Below are positions 1 through 8,253 of a stretch of DNA of 64,000 nt, piece after piece; position 1 is the first letter of the stretch; each line of letters begins with the position of its first letter. Origin of the DNA: Streptomyces sp. R302 (GTDB taxonomy: Bacteria > Actinomycetota > Actinomycetes > Streptomycetales > Streptomycetaceae); assembly GCF_012927245.1 (NCBI RefSeq), contig NZ_JABBGE010000008.1, positions 186,001 through 250,000 of the forward strand, in the 5' to 3' direction. A model generated the notes under the pieces. It saw only the letters and a program-made list of their open reading frames with translations. It did not search any database and was not told the origin of the DNA. The position numbers were made by a program, and so were the translations under genes.

Positions 1-1
1 C

Positions 2-433
2 CCGAAGTCCGCCGAGGGCACCGTCGTCGCGCAGGAGAACAAGGACCTGCCGAAGGTCGGTACCAACACCGACGGCAAGGCGCCCTCGCTGACCGTCCCG
101 AAGACCGACGCGCCGACGAAGCTCGTCTCCAACTACGTCATCGAGGGCAAGGGCGAGGTCGTCAAGGCCAGCGACACCCTGACCGTCCAGTACCAGGGCG
201 TGCTCTGGAAGGACGGCAAGAAGTTCGACAGCTCCTACGACCGGGGCGCCCCGGCCACCTTCCCGCTCGCCAACGTCATCAAGGGCTGGAGCAAGGGCCT
301 TGAGGGCAAGAAGGTCGGCAGCCGCGTGTTGATCGTCGCCCCGCCGGCCGACGGCTACGGCGACCAGGCCCAGGGCCCGATCCCGGCGAACTCGACCCTC
401 GTCTTCACGGTCGACATCCTCACCAAGCAGTGA
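2..433 (+). CDS. FKBP-type peptidyl-prolyl isomerase, 5' end outside window
   Basis: This is the C-terminal 143 codons of a protein that begins before the window; the frame is open from base 2. It contains one FKBP domain: the core strands around VQYQGVLW, the FDSSYDRG loop, the IKGWSKGLEG helix region and a C-terminal LVFTVDIL strand are all recognisable. FKBP proteins catalyse cis-trans isomerisation of proline peptide bonds. The residues before the domain are Lys/Thr/Pro-rich and linker-like, which is usual for actinobacterial exported lipoprotein FKBPs that carry a degenerate first domain. The signal peptide would lie outside the window, so export is an inference. A second, single-domain FKBP follows 96 bp downstream on the same strand. 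Confidence 0.88.
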   Translation, partial: PKSAEGTVVAQENKDLPKVGTNTDGKAPSLTVPKTDAPTKLVSNYVIEGKGEVVKASDTLTVQYQGVLWKDGKKFDSSYDRGAPATFPLANVIKGWSKGLEGKKVGSRVLIVAPPADGYGDQAQGPIPANSTLVFTVDILTKQ

Positions 434-529
434 CGGGTTCCCGCGCGTCCCGGCCCGCCAGGCGGTAGGTTGTCGGGGTCGCGCGGGCCATCGTCCGCGC
501 GGTTTCACCCGTATGAGGAGCACACTGCA

Positions 530-910
530 GTGAGCATCGAGAAGCCCGAGGTCGACTTCCCGGGCGGCGAGCCGCCGGCCGACCTGGAGATCAAGGACAT
601 CTGGGAGGGCGACGGCGCGGAGGCCGCGGCCGGTGACACGGTCAAGGTCCACTACGTCGGTGTCTCCTTCAGCACCGGTGAGGAGTTCGACGCCTCCTGG
701 AACCGCGGCGAGGCGCTGGAGTTCCCGCTCGGTGTCGGCATGGTCATCCAGGGCTGGGACCGTGGTGTCCAGGGCATGAAGGTCGGCGGCCGCCGCCAGC
801 TGGTCATCCCCGCGCACCTCGCCTACGGCGACCGCGGCGCCGGCGGCAAGATCGCCCCCGGCGAGACGCTGATCTTCGTCTGCGACCTGGTGGGCGTGAA
901 GAAGCCCTGA
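530..910 (+). CDS. Cytosolic FKBP-type peptidyl-prolyl cis-trans isomerase
   Basis: A 126-residue single-domain FKBP without signal peptide. The start is GTG at 530 because a GAGGAG ribosome site lies at 515-520; an upstream in-frame extension is not FKBP-like. The domain runs from about residue 20 to the end: VKVHYVGVSF, the FDASWNRGE loop, VIQGWDRGVQGM and LVIPAHLAYGDRGAG with the terminal LIFVCDLVGV strand, matching the minimal 107-residue FKBP12 core. It isomerises prolyl bonds and probably acts as a folding helper in the cytoplasm. It is the downstream partner of the exported FKBP and is followed directly by a strong terminator, so the pair forms its own unit ahead of pafBC. Confidence 0.92.
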   Translation: MSIEKPEVDFPGGEPPADLEIKDIWEGDGAEAAAGDTVKVHYVGVSFSTGEEFDASWNRGEALEFPLGVGMVIQGWDRGVQGMKVGGRRQLVIPAHLAYGDRGAGGKIAPGETLIFVCDLVGVKKP

Positions 911-928
911 CCCGGCCCGCGCACCCCA

Positions 929-967
929 CCGAGGGCCCCCGCCTCCACGGCGGGGGCCCTCGGCTTT
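929..967 (+). terminator. Rho-independent terminator after FKBP pair
   Basis: A perfect 15-bp inverted repeat (929-943 and 949-963, arms CCGAGGGCCCCCGCC and its complement) with a 5-nt loop is followed by CTTTT. It closes the FKBP transcription unit before pafB. Confidence 0.9.
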
Positions 968-1038
968 TGCCCGGACACCCCGGGGCGGTACGGTCGGACG
1001 TCCGAGAACGGAACCGGGGAAGAGGGTGCAAGGCGTCC

Positions 1039-1995
1039 ATGGCGATTGCCAAGGCCGAGCGGCTCATGAATCTCGCGCTGTGCCTGCTCGGGACGCGACG
1101 CGCCCTCAGCAAGCGGGAGCTGCGCGGCTCCATCGAGGCCTATCTGGAGGCCAGCGGCGACGAGGCCTTCAACCGCATGTTCGAGCGCGACAAGGACGAC
1201 CTGCGCGAGCTCGGACTGGTGATCGAGACCGTCGAGAACCTCGACGGCGAGACCGGCTACCTCGCCCGCCGCGACTCCAACCGCCTCCCGCCCATCACCC
1301 TGGACGTCGAGGAGGCCGCCGCGCTCGGTCTCGCCGCCCGGGTCTGGCAGCAGGCCCGCCTCGCCGGAGCCGCCAGCGGCGCCCTCCAGAAGCTGCGCGC
1401 CGCCGGCATGCCCGAGGCCGAGGAGACGTACGAGATCCAGCCGAGCGCCCTCGAACCCCGCATCCCGGTCCACGAGGCAGCCTTCGAGCCGCTGATGCTC
1501 GCCTGCCGCGACCGGCGCCCGGTCTCCTTCGAGTACCGCAAGGCCAACGCCGCCCGCCCCGAGCCCCGCCAGGTCGAGCCCTGGACGCTGGAGTGCTGGC
1601 GCGGCCACTGGTACCTCGCCGGCTGGGACCGCGAACGCGGCGCCGAGCGGGTCTTCCGCCTCTCCCGCATCACCGGCAAGGTCCGCTCGCGGGCCGGTGC
1701 CTTCACCGCGCCCGTGCCCGACGTTGTCACCGTCCGCGAGACCGTCGAGAGCTGGGCGGGGGAGACCGCCACCCGCTCCGCCCGGATCCGGCTGCGGAGC
1801 GGCTGCGGCTATCCGCTGCGGGCCCGCGCCACCGAGACGAGCGAGGGCGCCGACGGCTGGGACGAGCTGGAGATCCCGTACGGGCACGGCCTCGACGCCT
1901 GGCTCGTCGAGTTCGGCCCCGACGTCGTCGTACTGGAACCGGCCGACCTGAGGGCCGATGTGGTGGAGCGGCTGCGCGCCGTCGCCAAGGGCTGA
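1039..1995 (+). CDS. pafB: PafB, WYL-domain DNA-damage transcriptional regulator
   Basis: 318 residues. An N-terminal winged helix (about residues 1-65, beginning MAIAKAERLMNLALCLLG) is followed by a WYL domain (about 140-220, including the LECWRGHWYLAGWDRER strand pair that carries the aromatic signature) and a C-terminal WCX extension. ATG 1039 was chosen because this N-terminus is the conserved family start; an upstream in-frame GTG would only add a non-conserved tail. In mycobacteria PafB and PafC act together as the activator of the LexA/RecA-independent DNA-damage response, with the WYL domains thought to sense nucleic acid. The pafC start lies 16 bp after the pafB stop, and the tat genes follow, as in the mycobacterial pafBC-tatAC arrangement. 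Confidence 0.93.
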   Translation: MAIAKAERLMNLALCLLGTRRALSKRELRGSIEAYLEASGDEAFNRMFERDKDDLRELGLVIETVENLDGETGYLARRDSNRLPPITLDVEEAAALGLAARVWQQARLAGAASGALQKLRAAGMPEAEETYEIQPSALEPRIPVHEAAFEPLMLACRDRRPVSFEYRKANAARPEPRQVEPWTLECWRGHWYLAGWDRERGAERVFRLSRITGKVRSRAGAFTAPVPDVVTVRETVESWAGETATRSARIRLRSGCGYPLRARATETSEGADGWDELEIPYGHGLDAWLVEFGPDVVVLEPADLRADVVERLRAVAKG

Positions 1996-2011
1996 GGGGA
2001 AGACGAACCGC

Positions 2012-2977
2012 ATGGCTGCCAACGCGATCGACCAGACGAGGCGGATGCTCTCCCTCGTCACCTACCTCCGGGAGCGCCCCGGCGCCCACGTCGCCGACGT
2101 GGCCCGCGCCTTCGGCATCACCGAGGACGAGCTCATCTCCGACCTCGACGTGCTGCCCATGTGCGGCACCAGCTTCCGGGGCGGCGACCTCCTCGACATC
2201 GACACCGACGGCGACCGGATCTGGTGGCGCAACCCGGGCGCCCTGAGCGCGGAGGCCTCCGAGCCGCTGCGGCTCGCCGCCGACGAGGCCACCGCGCTGC
2301 TCGTCGCCGCCCGTGCCGTCGCCACCCTGCCGGGGCTGCGCGAGGGCGACCGGGACGCGCTGGTGCGCGCCACCGCCAAGCTGGAGGCCGCCGCCGGCGA
2401 GGCCGCCGGCGCCAGTGCCCGGCTCTCGGTCACCTTCGAGTCCGAGGGCGGCGTCTTCGCCGAGGTCGACCGGGCCATCTCCGAGCGCAAGCGGCTCTGG
2501 CTCCGCTACTACTCGCCGGCCCGCGACGAGCTCACCGAGCGCGAGGTCGACCCCATCCGCCTCTTCGCGGTCGGCCACACCTACATGGAGGCGTGGTGCC
2601 GGCTCTCGGAGGACCGCCGCACCTTCCGCCTCGACCGGGTCGCCGAGATCCGGATCCTGGAGGAGGCCGCCGCGCCCCCGGAGCTGGAGCTGCGGGACCT
2701 CTCCGAGGGGCTGGTCCAGCCGTCCGCCGACGACCCGGAGGTCGTGGTCGAGGTCGGTCCCGGCGGGCGCTGGGTCGCCGAGTACTACCCGCACGACCGG
2801 GCCGACGAGCTGCCGGACGGCGGCCTGCGGATCACCCTGCGGACCCCCGACCCGGCCTCGCTGAAGCGGCTCGCGCTGCGGCTCGGCAGCGACGGGCGGA
2901 TCGTCGCGCCCGCCGGGCTCGCGGACAGCGCCCGGGAGGCGGCGACGGCGGCGCTCGCCGCGTACGAGGGCGTGTGA
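2012..2977 (+). CDS. pafC: PafC, WYL-domain DNA-damage transcriptional regulator
   Basis: 321 residues, the paralogous partner of PafB. It has an N-terminal winged helix (about 1-65, with VADVARAFGITEDEL as the recognition region), a WYL domain (about 150-215, with RLWLRYYSP and YMEAWCRLSEDRRTFRL) and a WCX domain at the C-terminus. ATG 2012 has a GGGGAAGA ribosome site and starts 16 bp after pafB, so the two are co-translated at matched levels, as expected for subunits of one complex. Its family role is the LexA-independent response to DNA damage. No operator can be assigned from sequence alone. Confidence 0.93.
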   Translation: MAANAIDQTRRMLSLVTYLRERPGAHVADVARAFGITEDELISDLDVLPMCGTSFRGGDLLDIDTDGDRIWWRNPGALSAEASEPLRLAADEATALLVAARAVATLPGLREGDRDALVRATAKLEAAAGEAAGASARLSVTFESEGGVFAEVDRAISERKRLWLRYYSPARDELTEREVDPIRLFAVGHTYMEAWCRLSEDRRTFRLDRVAEIRILEEAAAPPELELRDLSEGLVQPSADDPEVVVEVGPGGRWVAEYYPHDRADELPDGGLRITLRTPDPASLKRLALRLGSDGRIVAPAGLADSAREAATAALAAYEGV

Positions 2978-3088
2978 CCTGTCTCTCGTACGAGGGTGGA
3001 CGGGGAGGTCGCTCCGGGGGGCGACTTACCCGAGTGGCAGTGAGTTGAGCGAGTCCCGGCAAGTCTTCCAGGTAGAGAGTTGAGGGAA

Positions 3089-3343
3089 ATGTCCGTGATG
3101 TCCGGCCTGTCGGCGTCGATCGCCCCGGTCCTCTTCAAGGCCGCCTGCCCCGACTGCCGCTGCCGCTTCGAACTGGCCGCCGGCGCCCTGCGCCTGGCCA
3201 TCGGAGCGAGCCACCGCACCACCTTCTACTCCTTCACCTGCCCCGAATGCGGAAGCTCCGTCCGCAAGCCCGCCGGCGAGCGCATCGTCGAACTCCTCAC
3301 CGGCGGCGGCGTCCGCACCCTCCGCCTCCACACCACCGCCTGA
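3089..3343 (+). CDS. Small CxxC zinc-ribbon protein of unknown function
   Basis: 84 residues. Two CxxC knuckles, CPDC near residue 20 (followed by RC) and CPEC near residue 51, about 28 residues apart, form a plausible zinc ribbon; the rest is short helix and strand with a basic C-terminus. The start is uncertain: ATG 3089 has its GAGGG site very close, ATG 3098 has better spacing, and TTG 3080 is also open. The gene lies alone between pafC and tatA. I recognise it as a conserved actinobacterial hypothetical, but no function is established. Coding bias is strong, so it is probably real. A role as a small nucleic-acid-binding or accessory protein is inference only. Confidence 0.75.
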   Translation: MSVMSGLSASIAPVLFKAACPDCRCRFELAAGALRLAIGASHRTTFYSFTCPECGSSVRKPAGERIVELLTGGGVRTLRLHTTA

Positions 3344-3366
3344 CCGGCGCCCCACCCCGTAAACGC

Positions 3367-3372
3367 TAGGCT
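3367..3372 (+). promoter_or_regulatory. -10 box of a leaderless transcript
   Basis: TAGGCT lies six bases ahead of the ATG at 3379 and there is no Shine-Dalgarno sequence. This is the layout in which transcription starts at the A of the start codon. Confidence 0.6.
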
Positions 3373-3378
3373 CGGCCC

Positions 3379-3576
3379 ATGTTCTGGCCCATGCTCGCGA
3401 TCGCCCTCGGCTTCCTCGGCCTCGCCGTCCTCGGCGTCCTCGGCGTCAGGGTCTTCCTGGAGGTGCGGCGGCTCGGCCGTCAAGTGGAAGACACCACACG
3501 GCGCATCCAGCGCGCCGCGGACGACCTGGAGACCGCCGCCACCGGACTGGCGCGAACAGGCCGTTCGCTGCCCTGA
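3379..3576 (+). CDS. Small single-pass membrane protein with coiled-coil tail
   Basis: 65 residues. One hydrophobic segment covers about residues 3-26 (MLAIALGFLGLAVLGVLGV); a charged amphipathic helix follows (about 28-58, VRRLGRQVEDTTRRIQRAAD and onwards) with heptad spacing typical of a short coiled coil. The layout resembles the small DUF948-like membrane proteins of Gram-positive bacteria, but the match is only structural. The gene probably has a leaderless mRNA. It sits upstream of tatA on the same strand; tatA has its own promoter candidate, so operon membership is unclear. Function unknown. Confidence 0.72.
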   Translation: MFWPMLAIALGFLGLAVLGVLGVRVFLEVRRLGRQVEDTTRRIQRAADDLETAATGLARTGRSLP

Positions 3577-3649
3577 GTCGGCGGGTCCGCGCCCCGCCGA
3601 TACGGCCTGATCAGGGCCCCTCGGACGCAAGCGCGAGTACGCACGGGCA

Positions 3650-3680
3650 TTGCCCGGCGTTTACTCCTGCGGGTTACGAT
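3650..3680 (+). promoter_or_regulatory. Candidate promoter for tatAC
   Basis: TTGCCC at 3650-3655 and TACGAT at 3675-3680 are separated by 19 bp and precede tatA by about 80 bp. The -10 box is good; the spacing is at the long end. Confidence 0.35.
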
Positions 3681-3763
3681 CGCAGACAGCGCGGAGGCCG
3701 GACGCATGTCCGACCGGCCGGGCACGCACCCATGCCGCCTCGGTGAGAAGAGAGACCACAGTC

Positions 3764-4057
3764 ATGTTCCGTCAGATCGGTCCCCTGGAGATCAGCCTCA
3801 TCCTGCTGGTCGTCGTCCTCCTCTTCGGTGCCAAGAAGCTCCCGGAGATGGCCCGCTCCCTCGGCAAGTCGGCCCGCATCCTCAAGAGCGAGGCCAAGGC
3901 CATGAAGTCGGAGGGCCAGGAGGCCGCTCCCGCCGAGGCCCCCGCCGACCAGGCCGCCCCCGCCGCCCCCGCCGCTCAGCGCACCATCAAGGCCGCCCCC
4001 GGCGACGTCACCGGCGCCCGCCCCGTGACCGAGGCATCGGACACCACCCAGCGCTGA
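3764..4057 (+). CDS. tatA: TatA, twin-arginine translocase pore subunit
   Basis: 97 residues with the TatA architecture. A short N-terminal transmembrane helix (about residues 8-21, EISLILLVVVLLFGAKKLPE, with the FGxxKLPE hinge) is followed by an amphipathic helix (about 25-48, ARSLGKSARILKSEAKAMKS) and an Ala/Pro-rich acidic tail. TatA oligomers form the passage for folded proteins with twin-arginine signals. ATG 3764 begins the conserved MFRQIGPLEI start. tatC follows after 80 bp on the same strand and no tatB is present in this window, as is usual for this locus. A Tat substrate candidate, the glycosidase at 48561, lies elsewhere in the window. Confidence 0.95.
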   Translation: MFRQIGPLEISLILLVVVLLFGAKKLPEMARSLGKSARILKSEAKAMKSEGQEAAPAEAPADQAAPAAPAAQRTIKAAPGDVTGARPVTEASDTTQR

Positions 4058-4137
4058 CCCGGCCCACGCCGGCCGCTGATCCGTTCGCCCGCAAGTTCGC
4101 CGCCCAGCGGCCTGCCCGCACGAGATGAGGACGTGGG

Positions 4138-5094
4138 TTGCCCAAGTCTGCCCGCATGAAGAAGGAGAAGGACCCCGAGGGGCGGATGCCGCTCGCGGAC
4201 CACCTCCGTGAGCTGCGCAACCGCGTCGCCAAGGCGATGCTGGCGATCGTGCTCGCCTCCGTGGTGGCCGCGTTCTTCAGCCAGCAGCTGATGGACCTTC
4301 TGTCGTCCCCCGTACCGAAGTGCCCTCCGGACTCCTCCCTGTCCGAGAACACCGGCGGACGGTGCGTCGTCCTCGCCTACCAGACCATGCTCTCCCCCTT
4401 CACCTCCACGGTGAAGGTGATCATGCTGGCGGGCCTCGTCGCCTCCAGCCCGGTCTGGCTGTACCAGCTGTGGGCCTTCGTCGCGCCCGGCCTCCACAAG
4501 AGCGAGAAGAAGTACACGTACTGGTTCGCCGCGATCGCCGTCCCGCTCTTCGGGGCCGGCGCCTACACGGCGTTCCTGATCATGCCCGTCAGCGTGCGCG
4601 TCCTCATCAGCATCACGCCCGAGGTCGCCTCGAACTTCCTCTCCCTCGACGACCTCCTGGACTTCACCACCAGGATGGTGCTCGTCTTCGGCATGGCCTT
4701 CGAGCTGCCGCTGCTGCTGATCATGCTGAACCTCACGGGCGTGGTCACCGGCAAGCGCATGGCCGGCTGGTGGCGCGCCATGGTGATGGGCACCTTCGTC
4801 TTCGGAGCCGTCGCCACCCCGTCCACCGACCCGCTCGGCATGATCGCCCTCGCCGGGCCGATCATCGTCCTGTACTTCATCGCCGTCGGCTTCTCGCTCC
4901 TCAACGACAAGCGCCGGGCCCGCAACAACCCCGACGCCGGGCTCTCCGACGACGAGGCGTCCGACCTCGACCTCACCCCCGAGCCCATCGGCGCCCTCGA
5001 CTCCGTCCCCGCCGCCCGCGCCCTGCCCGAGCAGGCCACCGGCGGCACCGACGGCGCCCGCGCCCACAACGCCGGCTACGACGACATCACCTGA
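4138..5094 (+). CDS. tatC: TatC, twin-arginine translocase receptor subunit
   Basis: 318 residues. The family N-terminus GRMPLADHLRELRNRV precedes six predicted membrane segments at about 30-50, 95-115, 135-160, 185-205, 215-232 and 238-258; a hydrophilic Ala/Asp-rich tail of about 50 residues follows. The start is TTG 4138, preceded by a GATGAGGA ribosome site; the first ATG (4156) would still keep the whole domain. TatC binds the twin-arginine signal peptide and assembles with TatA. The gene ends in a strong terminator, so tatAC forms a unit separate from helY. Confidence 0.95.
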   Translation: MPKSARMKKEKDPEGRMPLADHLRELRNRVAKAMLAIVLASVVAAFFSQQLMDLLSSPVPKCPPDSSLSENTGGRCVVLAYQTMLSPFTSTVKVIMLAGLVASSPVWLYQLWAFVAPGLHKSEKKYTYWFAAIAVPLFGAGAYTAFLIMPVSVRVLISITPEVASNFLSLDDLLDFTTRMVLVFGMAFELPLLLIMLNLTGVVTGKRMAGWWRAMVMGTFVFGAVATPSTDPLGMIALAGPIIVLYFIAVGFSLLNDKRRARNNPDAGLSDDEASDLDLTPEPIGALDSVPAARALPEQATGGTDGARAHNAGYDDIT

Positions 5095-5113
5095 TCCGGT
5101 CCCTGTCGTGACC

Positions 5114-5142
5114 AGGCCCCCCGGGCGAGAGCCGGGGGGCCT
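5114..5142 (+). terminator. Terminator after tatC
   Basis: An 11-bp perfect stem (AGGCCCCCCGG at 5114-5124 with its complement at 5132-5142) and a 7-nt loop lie 20 bp after the tatC stop. There is no long T tract, which is common in Streptomyces terminators. Confidence 0.8.
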
Positions 5143-5239
5143 CGTCGTCTCCGGGGTCACCCGCGGGGTGCCCGGCCGGTCGCCGACGCCCGCCGTGAAG
5201 CCCCTCGATAAAGATCGCGTCACTGTCGGAGGGGGCGGG

Positions 5240-5245
5240 TAGGCT
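5240..5245 (+). promoter_or_regulatory. -10 box of helY, near-leaderless
   Basis: TAGGCT ends 10 nt before the helY ATG at 5256, so any 5' leader would be only a few bases. The purine-rich GGAGGGGG run at 5228-5235 lies upstream of the -10 and could not serve as a ribosome site. Confidence 0.5.
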
Positions 5246-5255
5246 CGAAGACAAG

Positions 5256-8084
5256 ATGACAGAGGACCTCACCCCAGCCGAGGCGTACGCGGCCGCACGG
5301 GCGCGCAACGCGGAGCAGGCCACCGCGCTGGCCCCCTTCCGAGAGATGTACGAATTCGGACTGGACCCGTTCCAGATCGAGGCGTGCCGGGCTCTCGAAG
5401 CGGGCAAGGGCGTGCTCGTCGCCGCCCCCACGGGCTCCGGCAAGACCATCGTCGGCGAGTTCGCCGTCCACCTCGCCCTCACCCAGGGCCGCAAGTGCTT
5501 CTACACGACACCCATCAAGGCGCTGTCGAACCAGAAGTTCGCCGACCTCGTCAAGCGGTACGGCCCCGACAAGGTCGGCCTGCTCACCGGCGACAACAGC
5601 GTGAACGGCGACGCGCCGATCGTCGTCATGACCACCGAGGTCCTCCGCAACATGCTGTACGCGGGGTCCCAGGCGCTCTCCGGCCTCGGCTACGTCGTGA
5701 TGGACGAGGTGCACTACCTCTCCGACCGCTTCCGCGGCGCCGTCTGGGAGGAAGTGATCATCCACCTCCCCGAGTCGGTCACCCTCGTCTCGCTCTCCGC
5801 CACGGTCTCCAACGCCGAGGAGTTCGGCGACTGGCTCGACACCGTCCGCGGCGACACCGAGGTCATCGTCTCCGAGAGCCGGCCCGTGCCGCTCTGGCAG
5901 CACGTCCTCGCCGGCCGCCGGATGTACGACCTCTTCGAGGAGGAGACCGACCACGGCGGCCGCGGCGCCTCCCGCCGCGAGGTCAACCCCGACCTCCTGC
6001 GCCTCGCCCGCACCGAGAACTCGCGGACGTACAACCCCCGCGACCGGCGCCGCGGCAAGATGGTCCGCGAGGCCGACCGCGAGCGCGAGCGCCGCCAGCG
6101 CTCCCGCATCTGGACGCCCGGCCGCCCCGAGGTCATCGAGCGGCTCGACAACGAGGGCCTGCTTCCGGCCATCACCTTCATCTTCAGCCGCGCCGGCTGC
6201 GAGGCCGCCGTCCAGCAGTGCCTCTACGCCGGCCTGAGGCTCAACGACGACGAGGGCCGCCGGCGCGTCCGCGAGATCGTCGAGGCCCGCACCGCCGCCA
6301 TCCCCGACGAGGACCTCCACGTCCTCGGCTACTTCGAGTGGCTGGAGGCGCTGGAGCGCGGCATCGCCGCCCACCACGCGGGCATGCTCCCGACCTTCAA
6401 GGAGGTCGTCGAGGAGCTCTTCGTCCGCGGCCTCGTCAAGGCCGTCTTCGCCACCGAGACGCTCGCCCTCGGCATCAACATGCCGGCCCGGTCGGTCGTC
6501 CTGGAGAAGCTGGTCAAGTGGAACGGCGAGCAGCACGCCGACATCACCCCCGGCGAGTACACCCAGCTCACCGGCCGGGCCGGCCGTCGCGGCATCGACG
6601 TCGAGGGCCACGCCGTCGTCCTCTGGCAGCGCGGCCTCGACCCCGACCACCTCGCCGGACTCGCCGGCACCCGCACCTACCCGCTGCGCTCCAGCTTCCG
6701 CCCCTCGTACAACATGGCGGTCAACCTGGTCGAGCAGTTCGGCCGGCACCGCTCCAGGGAGCTCCTGGAGACCTCCTTCGCACAGTTCCAGGCGGACCGC
6801 TCCGTCGTCGGCATCTCCCGCCAGGTCCAGCGGAACGAGGAGGGACTCGAGGGCTACCGCGAGGGCATGACCTGCCACCTCGGCGACTTCGAGGAGTACG
6901 CGCGGCTCCGCCGCGACCTCAAGGACCGTGAGACGGAGCTGGCCAAGCAGGGGGCCGCCCAGCGGCGCGCCCAGGCCGCCGCCTCCCTGGAGAAGCTGAA
7001 GCCCGGCGACGTCATCCACGTGCCGACCGGCAAGTTCGCCGGCCTCGCGCTCGTCCTCGACCCCGGCATCCCGGCGGGCCGTACCAACGGCCACCGGGGC
7101 TTCGAGTACCACGACGGGCCCCGGCCCCTCGTCCTCACCGCCGAGCGGCAGGTCAAGCGGCTCGCCTCCATCGACTTCCCCGTCCCGGTGGAGGCCCTGG
7201 AGCGCATGCGGATCCCCAAGACCTTCAACCCGCGCTCGCCGCAGTCCCGCCGCGACCTCGCCTCCGCGCTCCGCTCCAAGGCCGGGCACATCAACCCCGA
7301 ACGGCACCGCAAGCAGCGCTCCGGCGCCGCCGACGACCGCGAGATCGCCCGGCTGCGCACGGAGATCCGCGCCCATCCCTGCCATGGCTGCGACGAGCGC
7401 GAGGACCACGCCCGCTGGGCCGAGCGCTATCACCGCCTCCAGCGCGACACCAAGCAGCTGGAGCGGCGCATCGAGGGCCGGACGAACACCATCGCCCGCA
7501 CCTTCGACCGGATCGTCGCGCTCCTCACCGAGCTCGACTACCTGCGCGGCGACGAGGTCACCGACAACGGCAAGCGGCTCGCCCGCCTCTACGGCGAACT
7601 CGACCTGCTCGCCAGCGAATGCCTCCGCGAAGGCGTCTGGGAGGGGCTCGCCCCGGCCGAACTCGCCGCCTGCGTCTCCGCCCTCGTGTTCGAGGCGCGG
7701 CAGGCCGACGACGCCGTGGCACCGAAGGTGCCCGGCGGCCAGGCCAAGGCGGCGCTCGCCGAGATGGTCCACATCTGGGGCCGGCTCGACGCGCTGGAGG
7801 AGGAGTTCAAGATCAACCAGGCGGAGGGCGTCGGCCAGCGCGAGCCCGACCTCGGCTTCGCCTGGGCCGCCTACCAGTGGGCCTCCGACAAGAGCCTCGA
7901 CGAGGTGCTGCGCGAGGCGGAGATGCCGGCCGGCGACTTCGTCCGCTGGTGCAAGCAGGTCATCGACGTGCTCGGGCAGATCGCCGCGGCGGCCCCCAGG
8001 GAGAACAGCACGGTCGCGAAGAACGCGCGCAAGGCCGTGGACGCGCTGCTGCGCGGTGTGGTGGCGTACAGCTCGGTGGGCTGA
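5256..8084 (+). CDS. helY: HelY, Ski2/Mtr4-like DEAD/DEAH-box RNA helicase
   Basis: 942 residues. The helicase core has a Walker A at 57-64 (APTGSGKT), motif Ia TTPIKALSNQK, the DEVH box near residue 150, SAT in motif III and QLTGRAGRRGID as motif VI around residue 440. A long C-terminal region resembles the arch/helical domains of Ski2/Mtr4 proteins. These ATP-driven enzymes unwind RNA for processing or degradation; the actinobacterial member is HelY. It contains a CHGCDER patch at about 708-714, possibly a small metal knuckle. It is the last gene of the conserved pafBC-tatAC-helY order and is closed by its own terminator. The RNA substrate in this organism is not known. Confidence 0.92.
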   Translation: MTEDLTPAEAYAAARARNAEQATALAPFREMYEFGLDPFQIEACRALEAGKGVLVAAPTGSGKTIVGEFAVHLALTQGRKCFYTTPIKALSNQKFADLVKRYGPDKVGLLTGDNSVNGDAPIVVMTTEVLRNMLYAGSQALSGLGYVVMDEVHYLSDRFRGAVWEEVIIHLPESVTLVSLSATVSNAEEFGDWLDTVRGDTEVIVSESRPVPLWQHVLAGRRMYDLFEEETDHGGRGASRREVNPDLLRLARTENSRTYNPRDRRRGKMVREADRERERRQRSRIWTPGRPEVIERLDNEGLLPAITFIFSRAGCEAAVQQCLYAGLRLNDDEGRRRVREIVEARTAAIPDEDLHVLGYFEWLEALERGIAAHHAGMLPTFKEVVEELFVRGLVKAVFATETLALGINMPARSVVLEKLVKWNGEQHADITPGEYTQLTGRAGRRGIDVEGHAVVLWQRGLDPDHLAGLAGTRTYPLRSSFRPSYNMAVNLVEQFGRHRSRELLETSFAQFQADRSVVGISRQVQRNEEGLEGYREGMTCHLGDFEEYARLRRDLKDRETELAKQGAAQRRAQAAASLEKLKPGDVIHVPTGKFAGLALVLDPGIPAGRTNGHRGFEYHDGPRPLVLTAERQVKRLASIDFPVPVEALERMRIPKTFNPRSPQSRRDLASALRSKAGHINPERHRKQRSGAADDREIARLRTEIRAHPCHGCDEREDHARWAERYHRLQRDTKQLERRIEGRTNTIARTFDRIVALLTELDYLRGDEVTDNGKRLARLYGELDLLASECLREGVWEGLAPAELAACVSALVFEARQADDAVAPKVPGGQAKAALAEMVHIWGRLDALEEEFKINQAEGVGQREPDLGFAWAAYQWASDKSLDEVLREAEMPAGDFVRWCKQVIDVLGQIAAAAPRENSTVAKNARKAVDALLRGVVAYSSVG

Positions 8085-8103
8085 CGTCCCGTCAAGTCCC
8101 GCT

Positions 8104-8140
8104 GGAAGGGCCCGTGGTGGAGAACGCCACGGGCCCTTCC
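8104..8140 (+). terminator. Terminator after helY
   Basis: A perfect 14-bp stem (GGAAGGGCCCGTGG at 8104-8117, complement 8127-8140) with a 9-nt loop begins 20 bp after the helY stop codon. Confidence 0.9.
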
Positions 8141-8155
8141 GCTGCTCCGGGCGGG

Positions 8156-8178
8156 TTGTCCACAGGTGGTTGTCCACA
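8156..8178 (+). promoter_or_regulatory. Two direct DnaA boxes
   Basis: TTGTCCACA occurs at 8156-8164 and again at 8170-8178 in the same orientation, 14 bp apart. This is the preferred Streptomyces DnaA box. The pair lies between the helY terminator and the P450 start, in about 110 bp of otherwise plain sequence. It could titrate DnaA or let DnaA regulate the P450 gene; neither is shown by sequence. Confidence 0.6.
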
Positions 8179-8253
8179 GGGGTGGCGCGGTGGCGGAGCC
8201 TTCCGCTTGCATGGACTCGCACACGGGGACAGCGAGTTGGGGAGGGGACGTAC

